Positions 35,930-45,208 of a DNA stretch of 51,121 nucleotides are shown here, in pieces (the stretch's first letter is position 1; each line of letters opens with the position of its first letter). The stretch spans positions 1 through 51,121 of the forward strand of contig JAUSBS010000001.1 of NCBI GenBank assembly GCA_030651905.1. Direction: 5' to 3'. Below the pieces are notes generated by a model. It saw only the letters and a program-made list of their open reading frames with translations, did not search any database and was not told where the DNA came from. The position numbers were made by a program, and so were the translations under genes. This DNA comes from Coriobacteriia bacterium (GTDB lineage: Bacteria; Actinomycetota; Coriobacteriia; Anaerosomatales; PALSA-660).

Positions 35930-37972
35930 ATGGCAGACGAGCAGACCCCAGAACGACCCGCAGGAAGCGGCGTCCCGTTGGCGCGCTCCCTCGCGCTGAG
36001 TGCGGTCGGCCTGCTCCTGGCGGGCGCCGTGCTCTACGCCGTCAGCATCTACAGCTTCCCCGTCTTCCACGGGCTGATCGAGCTGTTCGCCGCGTCTACC
36101 GCGCTGGCCATCTTCTTCGTCGCATGGCACTCCCGACGCTTCCTCGATAACGCATACGTCGGCATCGTCGGCGTGGCGTACCTCGGCGTCGCGATCATCG
36201 GCGTCCTTCACACGCTCGCGTACAAGGGGACGAACGTATTCCCGGGAACGTCCAACGACCTCGCGACCCAACTGTGGCTCGCGGCCCGCTACGTCGCCAC
36301 CCTCGCTTTCCTTGTCGCACCCTTCTTCGTGAACCGCCGGGTGGACCTGCGCGCCCCACTTCTGGGCTTCTCCGCGCTCACGGCAGTCCTGCTGGCCGCG
36401 ATCTTCCGCGGAGCCTTCCCGCCCGTCTTCGTCGAGGGAGTCGGTCTCACGGCGTTCAAGATCGGTGTGGAGTACGTCGTGGTGGTCGCCCTCATGGTCG
36501 CCTTCGTCCTGCTCGTCAGGGTCCGCGCCTCCTTCGATCAGCGGGTCTTCCTCCTGCTGTGCTGCTCGATCGCGATGAGCGTCGGCGCAGAGATGGCGTT
36601 CACCCTCTACGCAGATCCGTTCGGGCCGGCGAACCTCGGAGGTCACTTCCTCTACGCAGGCGCCGCGTTCCTCGTCTATCGAGCGCTCGTACACGTGGCT
36701 CTCGAGGACCCCTACGCCGTCCTCTTCCGTCGTCTGAAACAGCGCGAGGAGGACCTGCAACTCGCGAACCGGTTGAGCGAGGCGCTGACGCGGATCGTCT
36801 CGGGGATAGCGTCGACCCTGGACTCGCAGGCGATACTCGAGCGGGTCGTGGTCTTGGCCGCCACGACGATCGGCGCGGACGCGGCGGCGGTCAGCGCGCC
36901 CGACGACGACGCCTGGGTCGTTCGCTCCGTGCACAAGCATCCCCCCGACGTGATCGGCACACGGCTCACCGCCGCCCAGTCGGCGCACATCGCCGCAGCC
37001 GTCGCCAGCCGCGAGGTGCTGGTGGTCGAGGATACGTCGATACCCGGCATCTTCAGCCGGCAGCTCGCGGCCGACTACTCGATCGGCGCCCTGCTCACGG
37101 TACCGCTCACGGTCCGTGACGAGCCCATCGGCGCGCTCTCGTTCCACTTCCACCGCCCACATCACTTCCGCGAGATCGAGCTCGACTTCGCCCGGAAGCT
37201 CGGCAGCGCGGTCGCGCTGGCGGTCGAGAACGCGCGACTCTACGAGACCGAGCACGAAGTGGCGGAGACGCTGCAGGCCGGATTGCGCCCGCAACTCGAG
37301 GACGTCGCCGGCGTCGAAGTGGGCTGGTCGTATGAAGCCGCGCCCGGGGTCGGTCGGCTCGGCGGCGATTTCTTCGACGTGTTCGCGATCGATGGGACGC
37401 GCGCGGCATTCATGATCGGTGACGTGGCCGGCAAGGGCATCAAAGCGGCCACGACGACAGCCACCGTGCGCGGCGCGGCGCGTGCTCTGGCCTACGTCGA
37501 CTCCGAACCCGTCACGGTGCTCAACGGGCTCAACATGACCCTCGCCCGCCGCGGTCTGGACGCGGGATTCGTCACACTGCTCTACGGCACGCTCGACGTC
37601 GTATCAGGCTACATGCGGCTCGGCATCGCGGGCCATCCGAGCCCGTATCTGTGCGACCGCCGCGAGCAGCCCGACTACGAGCACGCGATCGATCCCCCGC
37701 TCGGCCTGTTCCCGGAGCGGACCTACCACTCCGTCGACGTTCAGCTGGCGAAAGGCGAGCGTTTCATCATGTACACCGACGGCCTCATCGATGCACGCAG
37801 CGACGGTGTCCCGTTCGGCGAAGAGGGAGTGTATCGCGTGCTCGCCGAGGACACCGAGATGTCGGTATGGGAGCTCAGTTCGGCGCTGGCGGAAGCTGCA
37901 GCGGCCCACACCGGCGGCAACCGGGTGCTCGACGACGTCGCGGTCCTGGCGATCCGCTTCGTGGGCAGGTGA
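35930..37972 (+). CDS. MASE3-like membrane sensor + GAF + PP2C (SpoIIE/RsbU) phosphatase
   Basis: Multi-TM N-terminus (SFPVFHGLIELFAASTALAIFFVAWHSRRFLDN), GAF domain, 'LGGDFFDVFAIDGTRAAFMIGDVAGKGIKAATTTA...GERFIMYTDGLIDARSDG'. Confidence 0.9.
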   Translation: MADEQTPERPAGSGVPLARSLALSAVGLLLAGAVLYAVSIYSFPVFHGLIELFAASTALAIFFVAWHSRRFLDNAYVGIVGVAYLGVAIIGVLHTLAYKGTNVFPGTSNDLATQLWLAARYVATLAFLVAPFFVNRRVDLRAPLLGFSALTAVLLAAIFRGAFPPVFVEGVGLTAFKIGVEYVVVVALMVAFVLLVRVRASFDQRVFLLLCCSIAMSVGAEMAFTLYADPFGPANLGGHFLYAGAAFLVYRALVHVALEDPYAVLFRRLKQREEDLQLANRLSEALTRIVSGIASTLDSQAILERVVVLAATTIGADAAAVSAPDDDAWVVRSVHKHPPDVIGTRLTAAQSAHIAAAVASREVLVVEDTSIPGIFSRQLAADYSIGALLTVPLTVRDEPIGALSFHFHRPHHFREIELDFARKLGSAVALAVENARLYETEHEVAETLQAGLRPQLEDVAGVEVGWSYEAAPGVGRLGGDFFDVFAIDGTRAAFMIGDVAGKGIKAATTTATVRGAARALAYVDSEPVTVLNGLNMTLARRGLDAGFVTLLYGTLDVVSGYMRLGIAGHPSPYLCDRREQPDYEHAIDPPLGLFPERTYHSVDVQLAKGERFIMYTDGLIDARSDGVPFGEEGVYRVLAEDTEMSVWELSSALAEAAAAHTGGNRVLDDVAVLAIRFVGR

Positions 37973-37977
37973 GCGGC

Positions 37978-39207
37978 GTGAGCGACGCCGACCGCGAGTC
38001 CCTCCGGACCGCGCGCGCGCAACGCCAGCGAGATGCGCGGCGAGCGAGGACGAAGCGCACGCTGATGGTCTGCGCCTCCGTCGTGGGCGTCGCGCTCATG
38101 GTCGGAGCCGCCTACGCCGCGTGGACGGTGTTCGCTTCCACCCGGACCACCCGGACCGCACTCGCCGCACCGGTGGCCCCGAGCGTCGCCGGAGCACCCA
38201 CCATCGCGCTCGCGACGCTGCAGGCGGCCGCACTGGCCGCGCGCGACGACACGCTGACGGTCATCGCCGTCGGCGACCTGCTGTTCTCGCTAGGGCCGGC
38301 GAGCCTCATCAAGAGCCAGGGGGGCGCCGCGCCGCTCGCAAAGGTCGCCGATCTGCTCAAGGACGCTGACATAACCATCGCGAACCTCGAGTGTCCGCTG
38401 TCCACCCGCGGCGTCAAGGTCGGCGGCAAACCCGACCACCTCATATTCAGAGCCCCGCCCCAAGCCGTGGAGAGCCTGACGACGGCGGGCGTCGACATCG
38501 TCGCCCTGGCGAACAACCACATGATGGACTACGGCGCGCCCGCCATGGAGGACACGCTGCGCACGCTTGACACCGCCGGCGTGGCGCACGCGGGCGGCGG
38601 CATGAACAAGGCCGACGCATGGAAGCCCGCGATCGTGGAACGCGAAGGCAAGAAGGTCGCCTACCTGTCGTTCACGCAGCGCATCCCGTCGTACTTCATG
38701 CCGACGGCATCGACACCAGGTATCGCGTCGGGCAAGGACATGCGTGCCGTCATCGCCGCGATCCGTGCCGCGAAGACACAGGCCGACTACGTCATCGTCT
38801 CGTTCCACTGGGGCGTGGAACAGGCGTACGAGGTCAACGCCGGGCAAGTCCGAGACGGGAGAGCGGCGATCGACGCCGGCGCCGACATGGTGCTGTCACA
38901 CCATCCGCACGTCATGCAGGGAGTCGAGTTCTACAAGGACAAGCTCATCGCGTACTCGCTCGGGAACTTCCTGTTCCCGTACAAGACGACCGAGGGACGC
39001 AAGTCGTTCATCCTCAAGGCATCACTCGGCCCCAGCGGCGTGACGGATGTGACCGCGGTCCCGGTCTACATGGGCGAATGGGGCCGCCCGACGGTTCAGA
39101 CGGGCAGTAGTGCAGCGGGCATCCTCGGCAAGCTGAAGGCCATCTCCGCACCGCGCGGCGCGAACGTGATCATCGAGGGCGACAGGGCGCGGATCGTACC
39201 GAAGTAG
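37978..39207 (+). CDS. membrane-anchored CapA family (PgsA-like) protein
   Basis: 'VIAVGDLLFS', 'TIANLECPLSTRG', 'VALANNHMMDYGAPAMEDTL', 'VSFHWGVEQ', 'GADMVLSHHPHVMQGVEFYKDKLIAYSLGNFLF'. Confidence 0.88.
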   Translation: MSDADRESLRTARAQRQRDARRARTKRTLMVCASVVGVALMVGAAYAAWTVFASTRTTRTALAAPVAPSVAGAPTIALATLQAAALAARDDTLTVIAVGDLLFSLGPASLIKSQGGAAPLAKVADLLKDADITIANLECPLSTRGVKVGGKPDHLIFRAPPQAVESLTTAGVDIVALANNHMMDYGAPAMEDTLRTLDTAGVAHAGGGMNKADAWKPAIVEREGKKVAYLSFTQRIPSYFMPTASTPGIASGKDMRAVIAAIRAAKTQADYVIVSFHWGVEQAYEVNAGQVRDGRAAIDAGADMVLSHHPHVMQGVEFYKDKLIAYSLGNFLFPYKTTEGRKSFILKASLGPSGVTDVTAVPVYMGEWGRPTVQTGSSAAGILGKLKAISAPRGANVIIEGDRARIVPK

Positions 39208-39225
39208 TCGACCGTGCTGCAACGA

Positions 39226-39900
39226 CTACTCGTCGGTTGCCGCGGCTCCCAGGCCCGCCATGAGTGCGGCGGCAGCGGCAGCTTGGCGCGCCTCGAGTGA
39301 AGCGACACGGGCCTCCAGTGTGCCGATCTCCGCTTCACTCACCCCTGCGCCTTCTGCGACCGCAACAGGTTCGTCCTTCTTCCCTCGAACGAACTTCAGA
39401 TAGCCGAGCCCGATGGTCACCACGAGAGCGAACAGGATCACCAGGAACCGCTCCCACGAACTCCCGCTGACGATGACCCAGCCCGCCCCGTAGAGCATCG
39501 TGAAGAGACCGCCGAGCAACAGCCCGTTGGAGAGCACTCGGAGTTGTTCGCTGCGGATGAGGGAGACCCCCATCACGAGCGTCGCGAACACGACGAGCAC
39601 GATGCTCGTGTTGCGGGCCCAGATCTGCCGTTCGGCCTCGCGCTTCTTCTGAAGCGCGTCGATCTGAGCCTGCACTGCGTCGTACTTCGCCTTGTCGGAC
39701 GTGGACAGGACGCTCGGGTCCCCCTTCAGCCCCGCGATGGCCTGCTGTTCGCGATAGAGCGTCTGCTCCTGGTCCGAGTAGCGCTGCTCGGGGAACTCGT
39801 AGAACGTGTTCACGCCGACACCGATGAACGCCAGCACCATCAGGCCGACGAAGAACGAGAAGATCGTCTGCAGTGCGTCCCGCTGGCGGTCCCGGGCCAT
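39226..39900 (-). CDS. hypothetical membrane protein with coiled coils
   Basis: Several TM segments and coiled-coil stretches; no family recognised. Confidence 0.6.
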   Translation of the reverse strand: MARDRQRDALQTIFSFFVGLMVLAFIGVGVNTFYEFPEQRYSDQEQTLYREQQAIAGLKGDPSVLSTSDKAKYDAVQAQIDALQKKREAERQIWARNTSIVLVVFATLVMGVSLIRSEQLRVLSNGLLLGGLFTMLYGAGWVIVSGSSWERFLVILFALVVTIGLGYLKFVRGKKDEPVAVAEGAGVSEAEIGTLEARVASLEARQAAAAAALMAGLGAAATDE

Positions 39901-39954
39901 GTGGCGCCTCCGTAAGTCGTCAGGTGCGTGCAGGTCTATCGTACCCGCCCGGCG

Positions 39955-40701
39955 TCAGAGTCCGTCGACGAAGCCACTGTCGCAGTGCGAGCCGTCGCAC
40001 AGCGGCTTGTTCTTCGACTCGCCGCAGCGGCAGAGGGTGACGCGGTTGGCCACCTCGTACACGAAACCGTCGGAGGACTCGACCGAGACAGCGCCGCGCA
40101 CCCACAGCCCGCCGCTGACACCGAGCTGGGGATCCTCCACAAGCCCGATCGATGACTCGAACTCCAGCTCGTAGGGCTGGCCGGTGCCCTTGTCCCAGGC
40201 GACATAGCGTCCCGCCGGACACAAGCACGCTTGCCGGGTCACTCGCTCGGTGACCTCGGGATCGTCGGTGTGCTCGACACCGCGCCAGACCGTGTCGTAG
40301 GCGACGCAGAACCGCGCCTCGGCGCAGAGCCCCCTGACGTCGGTCACGTTCAGGCCCGGCCCTTCGAGGAGCACCGCCTGATCGAGATACGGCTCGCGAC
40401 TCGCTGTCTCGGTGCCGTCGAAGCCGGCGTCGATGTGCGAACCGTCGCAGAATGGCTTGGACCCGGAGCGGCCGCATCGACACAGCGTGTAGCGCGGCTG
40501 CGTGGGGATCGGCGCGCCCTCGGCCCACTCCACGGGCGCGCCGTCCGGACCGGGCACGATCGTGGTCTTCATGAGCGGCACGTCGCCCGAGACCGCGTAG
40601 GGCCCGTCCTTGAGGATCTTGATGCGGGGGCCGTGCTCGTCGCTCACAGGGGTGACCTCACCGTCGACTCGGGCCTTGCGCTGCGTCTTGGTTCGAAGCA
40701 T
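39955..40701 (-). CDS. CDGSH iron-sulfur domain protein with two CDGSH motifs
   Basis: 'CRCGRSGSKPFCDGSH' and 'CRCGESKNKPLCDGSH', with extra cysteines between. Confidence 0.93.
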   Translation of the reverse strand: MLRTKTQRKARVDGEVTPVSDEHGPRIKILKDGPYAVSGDVPLMKTTIVPGPDGAPVEWAEGAPIPTQPRYTLCRCGRSGSKPFCDGSHIDAGFDGTETASREPYLDQAVLLEGPGLNVTDVRGLCAEARFCVAYDTVWRGVEHTDDPEVTERVTRQACLCPAGRYVAWDKGTGQPYELEFESSIGLVEDPQLGVSGGLWVRGAVSVESSDGFVYEVANRVTLCRCGESKNKPLCDGSHCDSGFVDGL

Positions 40702-40783
40702 ACGCCGTCGCGGTGAGCGACTGCGAGGGTGCTCCGCGGTGCTAGACTCGAACGCGCATCACCGCACAGCGTCAGGGGCTCAC

Positions 40784-41332
40784 GTGCTGCAGGAAAGCGA
40801 CGACATCCTCAGACTCACCGCGATCGGGCACGAGGGCAAGACCGCGCTCACGGTCCGCTTCGGCGTGGCCCCGTCGCCGATCGGCCCCATCCTCGTCGGC
40901 CGGACGGACACAGGCGTCTGCGCGGTGCTGCTGGGAGGCGACGCGGACGTGCTGGCAGGGGAGTTCCCTCGCGCCGCGCTCGTGGCGGACGACGCAGCGG
41001 CAACGGCCGCCGCGACACGACTGGCCGGGTACGTCGCCGGCACGGATGCCCTCCCCGACCTGCAACTCGACCTTCGCGGGACGCCGTTCCAGCGAGCGGT
41101 GTGGGCTGCGCTCCTGCGGGTCCCAGCGGGAACGACGGCGAGCTATGCCGACATCGCCCGCGACATCGGGGCGCCGGCCGCGTATCGTGCGGTGGCGAAC
41201 GCCTGCGGGGCCAACCACGTCGCCATCCTGGTGCCGTGCCACCGGATCGTGCGCACCGGAGGCGGAATGGGCGGCTATCGAGGCGGCATACAGCGCAAGG
41301 AGTGGCTCCTCGCGCTTGAGAAGGGAGTGTAG
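40784..41332 (+). CDS. ogt: methylated-DNA-[protein]-cysteine S-methyltransferase
   Basis: 'GTPFQRAVWAALLRVPAGTTASYADIARDIGAPAAYRAVANACGANHVAILVPCHRIVRTGGGMGGYRGG'; GTG start. Confidence 0.92.
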   Translation: MLQESDDILRLTAIGHEGKTALTVRFGVAPSPIGPILVGRTDTGVCAVLLGGDADVLAGEFPRAALVADDAAATAAATRLAGYVAGTDALPDLQLDLRGTPFQRAVWAALLRVPAGTTASYADIARDIGAPAAYRAVANACGANHVAILVPCHRIVRTGGGMGGYRGGIQRKEWLLALEKGV

Positions 41333-41334
41333 TG

Positions 41335-41853
41335 ATGGCGGACCAGAGCGCTCAGGTAGCGGCTGCACAAAGCGACGACGGCCTGGCGGTCGCGGAGCTG
41401 GTCGCGGCCTACGTGGCCGGCGTGCAGCTCCTCGAGGACTCGGTGGCAGGGATGGACCTCGCGACCCTGCGCGAGCGCCCCATCGAAGGCCAGATGAGCT
41501 CGCTTGAAGTGCTCTCCCACGTGGCGGACTGCGAACAGTTCCTTGCGGACCGCATCAAGCGCACCGCGGCCACCGACCGGCCGCTGCTCGTCGGGATCGA
41601 TGCGAGTCCCTACCTGACGGTGCTGCACTATCAGGACCGCGACCCGGAGCTACAGCTGAGATTGGTCGAGATGACCCGGCTGAATCTGGCCGCGGACCTG
41701 GCGTGGCTGCCCGAGGATGCATGGACGCGAGTCGCGATCCACACCGAGACCGGCCTCGTGACGATGCGCCAGCTCCTGCTGCACGCGATCCGTCATCTCG
41801 AGTACCACGTGGGTACGATCCTTGAGAAGCGACGCGCGCTCGGACTGGGCTGA
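41335..41853 (+). CDS. DinB family protein
   Basis: Four-helix DinB pattern with 'LEVLSHVADCEQFLADRI' and 'LLLHAIRHLEYHVGTI' histidines. Confidence 0.8.
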   Translation: MADQSAQVAAAQSDDGLAVAELVAAYVAGVQLLEDSVAGMDLATLRERPIEGQMSSLEVLSHVADCEQFLADRIKRTAATDRPLLVGIDASPYLTVLHYQDRDPELQLRLVEMTRLNLAADLAWLPEDAWTRVAIHTETGLVTMRQLLLHAIRHLEYHVGTILEKRRALGLG

Positions 41854-41873
41854 ACCCAAGGAGGCGAGACTTC

Positions 41874-42107
41874 ATGGAACCACTCATCGTGATCACGGGA
41901 GTCGCGGCCTTCGCCTTGGTCCTCGTTCTGCTTGGCAAGCTCTTCGACTGGATCCGCGGGATACGGGGTGGCGACAGGTTCTCGGGATGGTACGCCGGCA
42001 AGGCGAGCAACGCCTACCAGGACAACACCCGCAACCTCATCAGTGGTGCGGAACTCGACAACATGGACGACCGCGGGCCGGACCACCAGGACGGCGGGCT
42101 GACCTGA
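41874..42107 (+). CDS. small membrane protein
   Basis: 77 aa; N-terminal TM (LIVITGVAAFALVLVLLGKLFDWI). Confidence 0.55.
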   Translation: MEPLIVITGVAAFALVLVLLGKLFDWIRGIRGGDRFSGWYAGKASNAYQDNTRNLISGAELDNMDDRGPDHQDGGLT

Positions 42108-42127
42108 CGCTCAGCTGATCCACGGGG

Positions 42128-43045
42128 CTACCGGCCTGCCGTGTCCCGCCGAACATACCCGTCCCAGCGCGCGTCGACCCAAGCCTGTACCTCGTCGACG
42201 CTGCCGTCCGGCATGCCCCGGAACCGGCCCTGCGTCGCGATGTAGTCCGCGACAGGCGTGCGCTTGCCGCTCTTCGCGAGCGCGGCGCTGCGGCCAGTGA
42301 GACGGAACACGCCGTCTTCGACCTCGTAGAGCACCACGAGTCCTGCATCGACGGCCATCTTGCCGAGGCGCACGGTGTCCTTCGGATCGAAGCCCCAGCC
42401 GCTCGGACATGGGACGTTCATGTGGACATAGCGCAGGCCGTGGATCGTGCGCGCCTTGGCCACCTTGTCGTAGACATCGGTCGGATACACCGCCGAGGTC
42501 GACGCGACGTACGGGATGCCGTGAGCCTCCATGATGCGCGGCATGTCTTTCGGGTTCTCCCGCTTGCCGCTCCACGTCGTGGTGGTGCGCGCGCCGGCGG
42601 GCGTCAGACCGGAACGCTGCGTCCCGGTGTTCATGTACGCCTCGTTGTCGTAGCACAGGTAGATGAAATCGTCGTTGCGTTCGGCGGCGCCGGAGAGCGC
42701 CTGGATGCCGATGTCGCCGGTACCGCCGTCACCCGCCATCGCCAGCACGGTCATCTCATCGGCCTTACCCATGGCGCGCAGCCCGGCCGCGAGACCGGAT
42801 GCCGCGGCAGCAGTGGATGGGAACGCGACGTTGACCCACGGCACATCCACTGAGGAGATCGGGTACATGCCGCCGAGCACCGTGAGGCAGCTGGCCGGTA
42901 CCGTCATGACCATGCGGCCGTCGAGCGCCTTCGTGATCGCCCGCAGGCCGATGCCGATGCCGCAGCCGGCGCAGGCCCGGTTGCCCGAGAGCACCCGCTC
43001 GGTCACGGGCAGGTCGAGTATCTTCGTCGGCATCTTCTCACCCAT
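42128..43045 (-). CDS. 2-oxoacid:ferredoxin oxidoreductase subunit beta (TPP-binding)
   Basis: 'LSGNRACAGCGIGIGLRAITKALDGRMVMTVPASC', 'VLAMAGDGGTGDIGIQALSGAAERNDDFIYLCYDNEAYMNTGTQRSG'. Confidence 0.93.
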   Translation of the reverse strand: MGEKMPTKILDLPVTERVLSGNRACAGCGIGIGLRAITKALDGRMVMTVPASCLTVLGGMYPISSVDVPWVNVAFPSTAAAASGLAAGLRAMGKADEMTVLAMAGDGGTGDIGIQALSGAAERNDDFIYLCYDNEAYMNTGTQRSGLTPAGARTTTTWSGKRENPKDMPRIMEAHGIPYVASTSAVYPTDVYDKVAKARTIHGLRYVHMNVPCPSGWGFDPKDTVRLGKMAVDAGLVVLYEVEDGVFRLTGRSAALAKSGKRTPVADYIATQGRFRGMPDGSVDEVQAWVDARWDGYVRRDTAGR

Positions 43046-44258
43046 CCAGGCGGAGGTTGATCCAGTCGGTCGGCCGGTGCCGTGTACCCGCGTGGCCGTC
43101 GGCGAGAGCCCGTCGCGCCGCGTCCACAAGGTGATCCGGCGAGACGTCGCGACCGCCGAGGCCACAGACGGCGCCCCACACGGTCGGCGCATCCGGCTCA
43201 CCCGAGAGCGCGGCCCGCAGGTCGGCGCATATCGGGCCCTCGTAGCCGTAGGAGAGCGCCTTGTCGAAGACGAGGACCCCCTTGCGACCGACGAGCCTCT
43301 CGCGAAGAGCCGCGGCCGGGAACGGGCGGTAGCAGCGGATCCCGAGCACACCTGCCTGGACGCCCTGGGCACGCAGCGTCTCGACGGCCACGGTCGCCTG
43401 TGTGCCAAGAGAGCCGGCCGCGACAAGCACGAGCTCCGCGTCCTCGAGCAGGTACTCCCACGTGAGACCGCCCCAGCCGCGACCGACGACGGCCGCGTAC
43501 TCCGCGTCGACCTCCGGCACGACCTCGAGCGCTGCCAGAAGTGCCTGTTGGTGCAGGGCGCGGATCTCCATGTAGCCGTGGCACGACTGGCCGGACGCGT
43601 CCGCGCGCGGGTCCGCGATCACCACGGGGCCGATGTTGCGCGGGTCGTTCACGTCCACGATCTGCAGCGGTTCAGGCCGCTTGGGCAAGAACGCGTCCGC
43701 GTCACCGACCGACGGTACGGACACAGGCATGACGGTGTGCGAAAGCAGGAAGCCGTCGTAGCACACCATCACCGGCACGTTCAGGCGCTCCGCGATGCGG
43801 TACGCCTGGAGCGTCGTGTCGAGGATCTCCTGGTTGTCACGGCAGTAGAGTTGGACCCAGCCCGCGTCGCGGACCGACATCGAGTCCTGCTGGTCGTTGA
43901 GCACGTTCCATGGCGCGGCCATGGCGCGGTTCGCGATGCACATCACGATCGGCAGCCGTGCGCCGGCGGCCCACCAGACCTGCTCGGTCATATAGGCCAG
44001 CCCGTTCGCGGATGTCGCGGTGAAGACGCGAGCACCGACCGTGGACGCGGTGATGCAGACGGTGAGCGCGGAGTGCTCGGACTCCACGGTGACGAACTCG
44101 GCCGGCAACTCACCGGACTCGACCCACGCGGAGAGCTGCTCGACGACAGGCGATTGCGGCGTGATCGGGTAGGCCGCGACGACCTGCACCCGAGCCAGCT
44201 TGACCGCCGCGGCCGCGGCCTCGTTGCCGGTCATGACCTCGGTGGTGCCGGTGCTCAT
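43038..44258 (-). CDS. 2-oxoacid:ferredoxin oxidoreductase subunit alpha
   Basis: 'MTGNEAAAAAVKLARVQVVAAYPITPQSPVVEQLSAWVESGELPAEFVTVESEHSAL', 'ATSANGLAYMTEQVWWAAGARLPIVMCIANRA'. Confidence 0.93.
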   Translation of the reverse strand: MSTGTTEVMTGNEAAAAAVKLARVQVVAAYPITPQSPVVEQLSAWVESGELPAEFVTVESEHSALTVCITASTVGARVFTATSANGLAYMTEQVWWAAGARLPIVMCIANRAMAAPWNVLNDQQDSMSVRDAGWVQLYCRDNQEILDTTLQAYRIAERLNVPVMVCYDGFLLSHTVMPVSVPSVGDADAFLPKRPEPLQIVDVNDPRNIGPVVIADPRADASGQSCHGYMEIRALHQQALLAALEVVPEVDAEYAAVVGRGWGGLTWEYLLEDAELVLVAAGSLGTQATVAVETLRAQGVQAGVLGIRCYRPFPAAALRERLVGRKGVLVFDKALSYGYEGPICADLRAALSGEPDAPTVWGAVCGLGGRDVSPDHLVDAARRALADGHAGTRHRPTDWINLRLDG

Positions 44259-44584
44259 CGCGCCACCTCCGCGGCGGCGTCGATCTCGCACGTGCCATGC
44301 TCGGCCTCGGGGACCATCGCGATCGCGCCTGCGGGGCACTCCTCGGCACAGATGCCGCACCCCTTGCAGTACGTGAGATCGATCGCCGGGCCGGCACCTT
44401 GCGTGATGCACGCGTCGGGGCAGTAGGCCCAGCACAGTTGGCAGGTCACCTTGCCGGACTTTGCGGCGAGGCACTTCGCCGCGTCCATGACCGGCCGGCT
44501 GTTGCGCCAGTCGCCCGTCAGGCCTGCCTCGCCCACACTCGGGCGCGACATCGCTATCGGCGATCCACACTCCCTGGTACCCAT
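44255..44584 (-). CDS. 2-oxoacid:ferredoxin oxidoreductase subunit delta (2x 4Fe-4S)
   Basis: 'CQLCWAYCPDACI' and 'CKGCGICAEECPAGAI'; overlaps alpha subunit start. Confidence 0.9.
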   Translation of the reverse strand: MGTRECGSPIAMSRPSVGEAGLTGDWRNSRPVMDAAKCLAAKSGKVTCQLCWAYCPDACITQGAGPAIDLTYCKGCGICAEECPAGAIAMVPEAEHGTCEIDAAAEVAR

Positions 44585-44607
44585 GCGACTCCGTCCTTCG
44601 CGCGCGC

Positions 44608-45162
44608 TCACGCGCGGGTGCACTCGTACGCGATCTTCGCGGCCTCGATGTTCTTCGACGCCGCCGTGCCCTTGAACGCCTTGCCGATGGCGGCTTCGAC
44701 GCCGGCCATCGTGATGAGCCCGGTGGCGGCAGCGAACGCGCCCAGGATGGCAGTGGAGACCATCGGCTGCCCGCCAACGATGAGGTCGACCGCCTGGGCG
44801 GCGCCGGTGACGTCACTCGTGACGACACGGATGTCGCCGCCGAGTCCGAGTTCGGCAACCGACTTCGTCGTGTTCACGATGATGGTGCCCCCCGGCCTCA
44901 TGCCGGCCGTGGCCTTCGCGACCCCCAGCAGGGAGTCGTCGAGGACGACGACGATGTCGGGTGCGGTGACTTGCGACAACACCCGGATCGGTTCGTGCGC
45001 GAGCCGTGAGGACGCCGTGATCGGCGCGCCCCTTCGCTCCGCACCGAAGGACGGCTGTGACGTCACGCCCTCGAACCCGCTGCGGAACGCCGCGTCCGCG
45101 AGGAGCTTCGCGCTCGTGACAGCGCCTTGTCCGCCGCGGCCGTGCCAGCGTATCTCGTGCAT
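44608..45162 (-). CDS. 2-oxoacid:ferredoxin oxidoreductase subunit gamma
   Basis: 'MHEIRWHGRGGQGAVTSAKLLADAAFRSGFEGVTSQPSFGAERRGAPITASSRL'. Confidence 0.93.
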   Translation of the reverse strand: MHEIRWHGRGGQGAVTSAKLLADAAFRSGFEGVTSQPSFGAERRGAPITASSRLAHEPIRVLSQVTAPDIVVVLDDSLLGVAKATAGMRPGGTIIVNTTKSVAELGLGGDIRVVTSDVTGAAQAVDLIVGGQPMVSTAILGAFAAATGLITMAGVEAAIGKAFKGTAASKNIEAAKIAYECTRA

Positions 45163-45208
45163 GCGATCGCTCCCCACATCGTTCAGCATGGGGAGGATGA
45201 TACCAGCC

